64,000 bases of DNA. Source: Neisseria elongata subsp. elongata (GTDB taxonomy: Bacteria; Pseudomonadota; Gammaproteobacteria; Burkholderiales; Neisseriaceae). Made by a program: the position numbers and the translations under genes. The stretch lies in assembly GCF_900113545.1 (NCBI RefSeq), contig NZ_FOPS01000003.1:1-64000 (forward strand), read 5' to 3'. The notes beneath the pieces are model-generated. The model saw only the letters and a list, made by a program, of their open reading frames with translations, was not told the origin of the DNA and made no database searches. Shown here one piece after another: positions 57,767-64,000 of the stretch (within the stretch, counting starts at the first letter, position 1; every line of letters starts with the position of its first letter).

Positions 57767-57804
57767 TTTTCAGGTAGTCTGGACAGTTCTAGGCTACCTG
57801 AAAA
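57767..57804. repeat. Inverted pair of Eikenella-dialect uptake sequences
   Basis: AGGCTACCTGAA (57791-57802) faces TTCAGGTAGTCT (complement AGACTACCTGAA, one mismatch), giving an inverted pair extended to TTTTCAGGTAG/CTACCTGAAAA. AGGCTACCTGAA is the AG-eikDUS dialect (established knowledge), different from the host AGGCCGTCTGAA. Marks a DNA segment acquired from a different genus. Confidence 0.8.
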
Positions 57805-57824
57805 TTCATTTCTAAAATAAAAGC

Positions 57825-57944
57825 TCATTGGTTCAATGCCGCCAATCTCGCCCGAACTTTTGCAGCCGCATCTTCCGTGCTGTTGCCAACGATAACATTT
57901 TGCTTGTCGTCGAAATACTGCACGGCAGGGAGGTCGCGCAGGAA
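57825..57944 (-). pseudogene. C-terminal fragment of an unidentified gene
   Basis: The minus strand ends FLRDLPAVQYFDDKQNVIVG, then NSTEDAAAKVRARLAALNQ and stop. About 39 codons remain; the upstream part was replaced by IS5-family sequence at about 57945. Together with the adjacent Eikenella-type DUS this is a scrap of foreign chromosome. Family not recognised. Confidence 0.4.
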
Positions 57945-58687
57945 TGCCTTCCAACAAAGGGGACAGATGGTTGCACTCATGGGTATTGGCGGGGGTGATA
58001 TGCAGTTTCTCGATATAGCCTTCCTCATCGGTACGAGTATGTTGTTTGTAACCGAGTTTGTAGAGGCCGTTTTTCTTTGTCCAGCGGGCATCTTTATCCT
58101 TACTCGGTGTGGTTTGGCCGCTGACTTGTCCTTCTTCATCGACTTCTATGGCCTGACGTTGTTTGCTGCCAGCGGTCTGAATAATGGTGGCGTCAACGAC
58201 GGCGGCGGATGCCTTCTCTAATTTTAGGTTTTTTTCGGCCAGTTGTCGGTTAATCAGTTCCAGCAATTCGGACAGGGTGTCGTCTTGCGCCAGCCAGTTG
58301 CGGTAGCGGCATAAGGTGCTGTAATCGGGGATGCTCAGTTCGTCAAAACGGTAAAACAGGTTGAAATCGATGCGGGTGATGAGGCTGTGTTCGAGTTCGG
58401 GATCGGAGAGGCTGTGCCATTGTCCGAGCAGGACGGCTTTGAACATAGACAACAGGGAATAGGCGGGACGGCCGCGGTGGTCTCTAAGGTAACGGGTTCT
58501 TTGACGATTCAGGTATTGTTCGATCGGTTGCCAATCAATCACCTGATCCAACTTCAATAGTGGGAAGCGATCGATGTGTTTGGCGATCATGGCTTGGGCG
58601 GTTTGCCGGAAGAAGGTGCTCATGAGAAATCCCCTAAATGTCTTGATGGTAATTTAGGGGATTTTAGAGGGATTTTGCAAAGGTCTC
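57945..58687 (-). mobile_element. IS5-family element, 5' part only
   Basis: The outer end (complement) is GAGACCTTTGCAAAA at 58687 inward. The minus-strand transposase starts at 58623 as MSTFFRQTAQAMIAKHIDRF and keeps the IS5 hallmarks RFDELSIPDYSTLCRYRNWL and VVDATIIQTAGSKQRQ. It breaks off after HLSPLLEGIP at about 57945, where an unrelated fragment begins. Roughly the second half of the transposase and the other terminus are missing, so it cannot move itself. Confidence 0.8.
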
Positions 58688-58742
58688 AATTGGTTATCTG
58701 CATTTTCGTAGCCTAGCATAACTGCTAATCTACGTCAGCCCC
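58687..58742 (-). mobile_element. 56-bp left-end remnant of an IS1016-like element, inverted
   Basis: The complement reads GGGGCTGACGTAGATTAGCA and continues to the CAATTG that touches the IS5 end at 58687. It matches the left end of the element at 56303 except for two changes, one of which restores the ATG of the transposase. It forms a roughly 56-bp inverted repeat with that copy across 2.3 kb. Confidence 0.85.
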
Positions 58743-58756
58743 ATTCATTATTAAAG

Positions 58757-60448
58757 TTAAAGCTCTCTCATGACTCTCTCCACCGTATTACGCCCTTCTT
58801 CCCCATGCTTGTACACCTTGTAATGAGTGTATAAGCTTTTCTTTATGAACTTGTTGAATACACCGGCATGTTTAACTACCTCACGCAATACCCAGTTAAC
58901 CCAGCGTGGTAAAGTGCTGACCATCTCATTTACTTCAACCATTAAGCCAGTAAAATCTTCTTTACCGTTTCTTCCTATCAGTTCAATGCATACCAGCTGC
59001 TTACCACCTGATAGCGTCAGGCGCATAACAAAAGCACCCACTACTGGTGGAGTGGTCCCTGTATTTCCGGCAATCTTGATAATACCTATGTCTGGTCTGG
59101 TTTCAAATGCCGTGCCATTCAGCCATTCGACTTCTGTGATTAGCCCCTGTCGCTTCAATTCTTGGGCTTCCAGCCACATCTGCTCATATCGTAGCGGCTT
59201 GGTTTCCATTCCCTGACCGACTATTCCGCCTACACTGGTGCCGGTTCCTTTTGCCGGCAATGTAGAGCCTGATCCTGGTATGTTGTCTATTGGAACAACC
59301 TTTCCGCCACCGACACCGACATCCTGATCTTTCGCCGTCACGATATTACGCTTATCCCCGATTAACTGATTATGTAGAGGCAAGGCAAGATTGGCAGCGT
59401 CCCAACTTGCTGTAAACGTGGCACTAACCGGCACTTCAGACAGCTTAACCGTCCTGCGAATAATGACCGGTTCGCCCCCTGAGCCGCTTCCGGAAGCCAT
59501 GCTTTTTTTCCACCACATGATGTCCGGACCGGGCGGGTCAGAAATACCGAGAATGTTCAGCCCGAGAAAACTTTTTTGATTATCGAATGGAATACCACGC
59601 ACCCGAATAGTCACATCGGGATGGGTGTGCCACGGCTCAGGAGCGAGGAAAACAAATGGAATAGAGCCTTTTTTACTTTGATTGAAAAAAGATTTGAAGC
59701 AATTATTTGCAAATTCATGAACCACTTGTTTCGTATGCGCATCTCGCTTCAAGTGAGCCAAAAATACCGCATCTTGCTTCACAAACTTGTGGGAAGGCTG
59801 CAAAACGTCCAAATTTCCCGAAGGCTTCAAATGCGAAGGGAAAGGCGGTAATAACAGACTCAGGATGCTGTCTCCTTGGCTCGGAGGTTTGATTTGATAA
59901 GGGTAGCTTGTCAAAATGCGTTTGAGTTCGGGCGAGTGGCCGTAAGCTGCCCGGAAGAAATCCGTACCGTTCAATACCAGCTTGCCACCATTATCCAAAT
60001 CAAACTCAATCAGCCGACTAAAATCATTTGCACCGTACAGCAAAGGGTAAAGATCAAGAGGGAAAGGGTCATTTTGCTTGCCCAACTTAGACTGGGCATT
60101 GAAGGTTTTATAACGCCAGCATCCCTCTGTAAATGATACTTTGAATTCAACAACAGGGTAATGGACTTCTTTAACAGACTTGCCGTTTATCCAGATAGAA
60201 CCAATACGGTACTGCCCTAAAAGGGGAAGCGGGAGAATTTCTTTCACAATCTTCCCCAACTCCAAGCCGGTATAAGTTCGATCCAGAATTTCTCTGAAAA
60301 GCACTTGCAGATTATTTTGACCCGATTCCGAACCTTTTACCAAGGCGGCATACCACCAAAGCAGATAGGGCCGGTTCGGTGACAGCTTCGCCAGTGAGAA
60401 GGTAGACGTAACAGGATTTTTGATTGTATAGGGATAGGTGAGCATCAT
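58757..60448 (-). CDS. tnsE: TnsE-like transposon target-selection protein
   Basis: 563 residues (Tn7 TnsE is 538). It opens MMLTYPYTIKNPVTSTFSLA. The centre has VTIRVRGIPFDNQKSFLGLN (about 275-295), which lines up with the WKLHVKG...VGLEI region recalled from Tn7 TnsE. The C-terminal domain GIIKIAGNTG...LVCIELIGRNGKEDFTGLMV, then LPRWVNWVLREVVKH, matches the TnsE C-terminal fold in order. TnsE directs insertion to replicating and conjugal DNA. Transcribed convergently with the tns operon from the other end, as tniE is in AbaR elements. Its start is 48 bp from the terminus and overlaps end repeats. Confidence 0.7.
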   Translation of the reverse strand: MMLTYPYTIKNPVTSTFSLAKLSPNRPYLLWWYAALVKGSESGQNNLQVLFREILDRTYTGLELGKIVKEILPLPLLGQYRIGSIWINGKSVKEVHYPVVEFKVSFTEGCWRYKTFNAQSKLGKQNDPFPLDLYPLLYGANDFSRLIEFDLDNGGKLVLNGTDFFRAAYGHSPELKRILTSYPYQIKPPSQGDSILSLLLPPFPSHLKPSGNLDVLQPSHKFVKQDAVFLAHLKRDAHTKQVVHEFANNCFKSFFNQSKKGSIPFVFLAPEPWHTHPDVTIRVRGIPFDNQKSFLGLNILGISDPPGPDIMWWKKSMASGSGSGGEPVIIRRTVKLSEVPVSATFTASWDAANLALPLHNQLIGDKRNIVTAKDQDVGVGGGKVVPIDNIPGSGSTLPAKGTGTSVGGIVGQGMETKPLRYEQMWLEAQELKRQGLITEVEWLNGTAFETRPDIGIIKIAGNTGTTPPVVGAFVMRLTLSGGKQLVCIELIGRNGKEDFTGLMVEVNEMVSTLPRWVNWVLREVVKHAGVFNKFIKKSLYTHYKVYKHGEEGRNTVERVMREL

Positions 60449-60496
60449 TTTGTGTCACCTATTTCTGATTTGTGTCAGATTATTCTGAATACCACA
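60449..60496 (-). repeat. Right (tnsE-side) end: two abutting TnsB-site-like repeats
   Basis: On the complement, from the terminus: TGTGGT, then ATTCAGAATAATCTGACACA (60490-60469), then ATCAGAAATAGGTGACACAA (60470-60450). Only two adjacent sites lie here against five spaced over 160 bp at the other end, the kind of asymmetry that gives Tn7 elements their fixed orientation. The inner repeat touches the tnsE start codon. Confidence 0.85.
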
Positions 60497-60501
60497 GCTG
60501 T
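60497..60501 (+). repeat. Target-site duplication, right copy
   Basis: GCTGT immediately after the last element base, identical to 28255-28259. Confidence 0.95.
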
Positions 60502-61354
60502 TACCGCCGCCCACCAAAGCCACCGTACTCGCGCTGTGATGGGGGCTTCTAAACGGCCTCTTGGCCGACTGCCCTTCGCCCTGTTGGGACAACAGCGACT
60601 GTAAGGCCCACACCGCCACCAACTCTTCATCATCCAAGGGCGGCATAATGCCGGGCAGCCGCTGCGCCAGCATCGACTTGCCCGTTCCCGGCGGCCCCGT
60701 CATCAAAAGGCTGTGGCCCCCGGCCGCTGCGATTTCCAATGCCATCCGCGCCGTATGCTGCCCTTTGACATCGGCCAAATCAGGTTGTGCGGCATTTTTA
60801 GACGGCCTCAAAGACACCGAAGACTTGGCAGGAGGCAGCATTTCGATACCGTTCAAATGCGCGGCCACCTGCCCCAACGATACGGCCCCGAACGCGCCGA
60901 CACCCTTCAAAGCTGCCGCCTGCGCGGCATTTTCCGCCGGCAGCACGAAGGCGCGCCCTGCCCTCATTCCCTGCCAAGCCATAGCCAACGCACCGCGCAC
61001 CGGCCTGAGCAGGCCGGACAACGCCAATTCGCCGGCAAATTCGTATCCGTCCAACTTATCCGCCGCCACCTGACCCGAAGCCGCCAAAATACCGACCGCT
61101 ATCGGCAAATCGAAACGGCCCGACTCTTTGGGCAAATCGGCCGGAGCCAGATTGACGGTGATTTTTTTGGCCGGAAAATCAAACCCGCTCTGAATAATCG
61201 CCGCCCGCACACGGTCGCGGCTTTCCTTTACCTCGGTATCCGGCAAGCCGACAATATTGAATGCGGGCAAACCGTTGGCCAAATGGGTTTCCACCTCCAC
61301 CAAAGGCGCGTCCATGCCGTACAAAGCCCGGCTGTTTACAAGGGAAAAAGTCAT
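60497..61354 (-). pseudogene. comM: comM, 5' half (interrupted)
   Basis: Starts MTFSLVNSRALYGMDAPLVE (the frame is open 35 codons further up, but this is the conserved ComM start) and includes HLANGLPAFNIVGLPDTEVKESRDRVRAA, the AAA+ Walker A MTGPPGTGKSMLAQRLPG near 215 and FRSPHHSASTVALVGGG near 270. It then runs into the transposon after GGGNS; read-through adds 14 transposon codons to a stop at 60455. Without the second half there is no Walker B, sensor or arginine finger, so no helicase activity is expected. Confidence 0.95.
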
Positions 61355-61584
61355 AAATCCACATCCTGAAATCCGCAAACGCGGCGTACATGGCGGGATT
61401 ATAGAGAAATCAATAAGAAACCGATACAAAACGCGAAACCGAACCGGCACGGCGGGCAAGCCTGCATCCCGCTACGGTAAAGTTTCCGCAACTGGGGAAA
61501 ATGACGGATACAGGCCGTCTGAATATTTGCTAGAATACGTCCCGCCGTTTTCAGACGGCCCGTACATCAACAAAAAGGTAGTTT

Positions 61585-62361
61585 ATGAAAACAGAGAAAC
61601 CATACGGCAAAGGCTTTACCGGCTTCATTATCGGCCTCCTCCTGGCCACACTGATTATCGGCGGCCTGGTTTACGTGCTGGAAAATAACCGCAAACGCGA
61701 CTTCAAAGACCCGATTGTCGAAAAAGAACTTCCCCCTCCCGAAGTCCTGACACCGAAACAACCCGCACCTCCGCCTGCCGCACCGCCGCAGCAGGAGCCC
61801 GCATCCCAAGAAAAAATCGAACCGATCGAGCCGGCCGAAACCGTCAATCCGCCCGAAGAGCCGAAACAGACTCGGGTCGACGAACCGGAAAAACCGGAAG
61901 ACAAACCCGCGCCCCCGCCGCCAACGGATCGCACAACGGAGCGCAAACACAAAGCTGACAACCGCAAACAGGCGGATAAAGACAAAAACCAAAACGACAA
62001 ACTTACCCCCGAGCAAATATTGAACGGCCAGGCGGGTAAAAGGCAACGCGAAGCCGAACGCCGCAAAGCGCAGGCCGCACTGAGCGGACAGGCGGGCAAA
62101 CCCGCCCCATCCGAAAACAGTAAAGGCGGCAGCCAATCCGTCATCGTCCAGGCAGGCGCATACGGCAGCCGCGACAAAGCCGAAATCCAACGCGCCAAAT
62201 TGGCTGCGGCAGGCGTTCAAGCCGAAATTGCCGAAGCTTCCGTACAAGGCAAAACCATGTACCGCGTCCAAACCGCCCCGCTGGACAAAGCCCAAGCGGC
62301 CGACGCACGCGGCAAACTGCAAAACAACGGGATAGACAGCTTCGTCCGCCCCGCCCGATAA
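61585..62361 (+). CDS. SPOR-domain (FtsN-like) membrane protein
   Basis: 258 residues. Short cytoplasmic N-terminus, a transmembrane helix at about 12-31, a long Pro/Glu/Lys-rich linker (about 45-175), and a C-terminal SPOR domain (about 183-258: SVIVQAGAYGSRDKAEIQRA, MYRVQTAPL). SPOR domains bind denuded septal peptidoglycan, so a role in division or cell separation is likely. 26 nt upstream of dsbA on the same strand, so probably co-transcribed. An inverted pair of DUS precedes it. Confidence 0.85.
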   Translation: MKTEKPYGKGFTGFIIGLLLATLIIGGLVYVLENNRKRDFKDPIVEKELPPPEVLTPKQPAPPPAAPPQQEPASQEKIEPIEPAETVNPPEEPKQTRVDEPEKPEDKPAPPPPTDRTTERKHKADNRKQADKDKNQNDKLTPEQILNGQAGKRQREAERRKAQAALSGQAGKPAPSENSKGGSQSVIVQAGAYGSRDKAEIQRAKLAAAGVQAEIAEASVQGKTMYRVQTAPLDKAQAADARGKLQNNGIDSFVRPAR

Positions 62362-62387
62362 ACCCGTCTTACCAAGGAAACATCATC

Positions 62388-63086
62388 GTGAAAACAAAAC
62401 ATACCCTGTTGGCCGGCGTACTGGCTCTAGCATTTGCTGCCTCTGCACAAGCCGAATTGGTTGAAGGCAAAGACTACACCGTCCTCAGCAAACCCTTACC
62501 CCAACTCCAAAGCAGCAAAATCGAAGTAACCGAATTCTTCGGCTATTTCTGCGTCCACTGCTACCACCTCGAACCCGTCATGCAGAAACACAGCAAGAAA
62601 TGGGCTTCCGACACCTACCTGCGCCCGCTGCACGTCGTTTGGCAACCCGAAATGATGGGCTTGGCCCGCGTAGCGGCGGCTGTAAACAGCAGCAACATGA
62701 AATATCAGGCCAATCTGCCGATATTCCGCGCCTTCTACGAAGAAAAAATCAACTTGGCTGACAGCGCGACCTTTAAAAAATGGGCAGCTGCGCAAACTTC
62801 TTTCGACGGTGCGAAACTGATTGCCGCCTATGATTCTTTCGGCAACCAGGCTCAAGCCAAACAAATGGCCGACCTAACCGTTGAAATGAATATAGAAGGG
62901 ACGCCTACCGTAATTGTCGGCGGCAAATACATGATGCGTTTTGCAGGCAACGACTGGAACGTCTCCATGAAAAAAGTAGACGAAATGATTGCCAAAGTAC
63001 GCCAAGAACGCGGTATGAAAGCACCGGCAGCCAAAGCCGCCATCGGCAACACCGGCGCCGCCATTGCCAAAGCAGCCAACAAATAA
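62388..63086 (+). CDS. dsbA: Periplasmic thiol:disulfide oxidoreductase DsbA
   Basis: 232 residues. Signal peptide MKTKHTLLAGVLALAFAASAQA (cleaved after about 22), a thioredoxin fold with active site FFGYFCVHCYHLEP (CVHC, near 61-64) and cis-proline region GTPTVIVGGKYMM near 172. The -VH- dipeptide instead of -PH- is common in Neisseria DsbA paralogues. Substrates include pilus and competence proteins in Neisseria. An Ala/Lys-rich C-terminal tail is present. Confidence 0.92.
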   Translation: MKTKHTLLAGVLALAFAASAQAELVEGKDYTVLSKPLPQLQSSKIEVTEFFGYFCVHCYHLEPVMQKHSKKWASDTYLRPLHVVWQPEMMGLARVAAAVNSSNMKYQANLPIFRAFYEEKINLADSATFKKWAAAQTSFDGAKLIAAYDSFGNQAQAKQMADLTVEMNIEGTPTVIVGGKYMMRFAGNDWNVSMKKVDEMIAKVRQERGMKAPAAKAAIGNTGAAIAKAANK

Positions 63087-63110
63087 ACCGCTTTTCTTGC
63101 TTTTCCATAC

Positions 63111-63148
63111 AAACAAGCCGTCTGAAAATGTTTTCAGACGGCTTGTTT
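63111..63148. terminator. Long perfect DUS hairpin terminator after dsbA
   Basis: AAACAAGCCGTCTGAAAA and its exact complement form an 18-bp stem with a 2-nt loop, containing the 10-base DUS core in both arms. It ends the dsbA transcript and can act in either direction. Confidence 0.9.
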
Positions 63149-63311
63149 CATATCCAATCATTCGGCGGCAATCATCAAAAAGCAGCTGATAACCCGTTCC
63201 ATCACCAACTATGCTACCCACGCCTCCAAACAGGGGATCAACTGCAACACAGCAATTACTCCCGCTGCCTCTCCGAGCCATGACAAACCTTCAATGAAAG
63301 CTTTTTTATTA
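63149..63311. other. Spacer with gene-scrap-like sequence
   Basis: About 160 nt between the dsbA terminator and the AT-rich gene. The minus strand has short readable pieces (for example GEAAGVIAVLQLIPCLEAWV), interrupted by stops, and no coherent domain. It may be a decayed gene end; I cannot support a call. Confidence 0.35.
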
Positions 63312-63965
63312 TCACTTCTGTTCCACGCATGCCCCATCACTTGTTGGCCTAAAAATTGAATAAATAAGAACAATTGATAGTCCTATCATGCTTGGACAGA
63401 CAAAGTCTATCGCTATAACCAAGAAAATGTTCCATAAGAATAAGAAAAATTGATAATTTGAAATAAGCTTGAATAGCCAAAATGGTACAAACGGAACGCC
63501 AAACCAAATAAACCACTCTAAAGCAGCAAAAAGCGTCAAAATAACAAAAAACAACGATGCTACTTTAAAAAGAATAGATTTCTGATCTGATAATTTATGA
63601 AACCTAATAGGATCTATTACCGTGAAACCAAGTATATATAAAATTTCATTATCATTTTTAATTTTATTAAAAAATGAATTTTCCTTATTGCTTAAATAAT
63701 ACAAAGCTAGAAAGATACTTAAAAATACATTAATAATAAATAAAAACAAACTGATTAAAAGAGTAAACTGTAAGGAGTCACTGGTTATTCTTGGAAATGA
63801 AGAATTGTTTACAAGAGTAACAATTAATTCATTTTTTAAAAGATAATTAAAATTGAAATTTATTACTTTGGTAAATATTAAAAAATTAAGCACAATTACA
63901 GCAATAAAGATATAAAAATTTAAATTTAAAATCTTTTGTGTAACGTTATGAAAAACATCCTTCAC
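63312..63965 (-). CDS. AT-rich multi-spanning membrane protein, unknown
   Basis: 217 residues with about five hydrophobic segments (13-33, 48-70, 92-110, 132-165, 175-200). It starts at GTG (63965) with a good AAGGAG 6 nt upstream. The composition is far more AT-rich than the core genes around it, with many Phe, Ile and Asn codons. The last residues (TSDGACVEQK) are a poor fit to the rest and may mark a truncated end. No family recognised. Probably horizontally acquired. Confidence 0.6.
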   Translation of the reverse strand: MKDVFHNVTQKILNLNFYIFIAVIVLNFLIFTKVINFNFNYLLKNELIVTLVNNSSFPRITSDSLQFTLLISLFLFIINVFLSIFLALYYLSNKENSFFNKIKNDNEILYILGFTVIDPIRFHKLSDQKSILFKVASLFFVILTLFAALEWFIWFGVPFVPFWLFKLISNYQFFLFLWNIFLVIAIDFVCPSMIGLSIVLIYSIFRPTSDGACVEQK

Positions 63966-64000
63966 TATAAACTCCTTATACTGACAACAGGTTTACTTGT

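Noticed and set aside
57220-58623. A 467-residue minus-strand protein spanning the IS5 transposase and the phosphoesterase gene
   Set aside because: Only the first 225 or so residues are transposase; the rest is antisense to the phosphoesterase gene and results from a chance open frame across a deletion joint.
62874-63281. A 135-residue minus-strand frame overlapping dsbA
   Set aside because: Most of it is antisense to dsbA and the remainder crosses the DUS hairpin; no domain recognised.

Overview
The window looks like chromosome of a commensal Neisseria. Its core genes are typical Neisseriaceae proteins, and the flanks are dotted with the 12-base DNA uptake sequence (DUS) AGGCCGTCTGAA in both orientations, often as inverted pairs at gene ends. 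That dialect is used by the subflava/mucosa-type commensals rather than by the gonococcus or meningococcus. A minority of AGGTCGTCTGAA variants lie mainly in the murF-murE stretch.

Left flank (1-26.6 kb). The str operon rpsL-rpsG-fusA-tuf runs on the minus strand from a promoter at about 4.43 kb. Upstream of it, also on the minus strand, is a complete dcw cluster: mraZ-rsmH-ftsL-ftsI-murE-(membrane protein)-murF-(two small membrane proteins)-mraY-(Sel1 lipoprotein-like secreted protein)-murD-ftsW-murG-murC-ddl-ftsQ-ftsA-ftsZ. The mraZ promoter and its MraZ operator can both be read at 24.90-24.96 kb. A midA-like methyltransferase gene and tRNA-Met(CAT)/tRNA-Ala(GGC) follow on the plus strand, then a lipoprotein hydrolase (26.7-27.6 kb).

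Island (28,260-60,496). comM, a competence-associated AAA+ helicase gene, is split by a 32,237-bp Tn7-like transposon. It has 28-bp terminal inverted repeats (26/28 matching), a 5-bp target duplication (GCTGT), and TnsB-site-like repeats at both ends. Removing the element and one duplication copy restores a 1,503-nt comM frame. One end carries the overlapping operon tnsA-tnsB-tnsC-tniQ-(zinc-ribbon/TnsF-like candidate); the other carries a convergent tnsE-like gene. The cargo runs from a decayed dynamin-like GTPase pair, through phage and integrase scraps, to a complete type 3 BREX phage-defence system (brxR-brxF-brxC-pglXI-unknown gene-brxHII-pglZ-brxA). Beyond that are fragments of other defence genes (GmrSD-like C-terminus, frameshifted SIR2-like DUF4917), an IS1016-like element, a phosphoesterase next to Eikenella-dialect uptake sequences, and a broken IS5-family element.

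Right flank (60.5-64 kb). This holds the 5' half of comM, a SPOR-domain protein gene, dsbA, and an AT-rich unknown membrane protein gene.

The most interesting material is in the island. A low-GC cassette (pglXI plus an unrecognised 239-residue gene with a degenerate nuclease-like motif) sits inside a high-GC BREX backbone, which suggests exchange of a specificity module. In the core, PBP2 (ftsI) carries an internal duplication of its N-terminal pedestal segment, plus active-site residues that match known cephalosporin-resistance substitutions.
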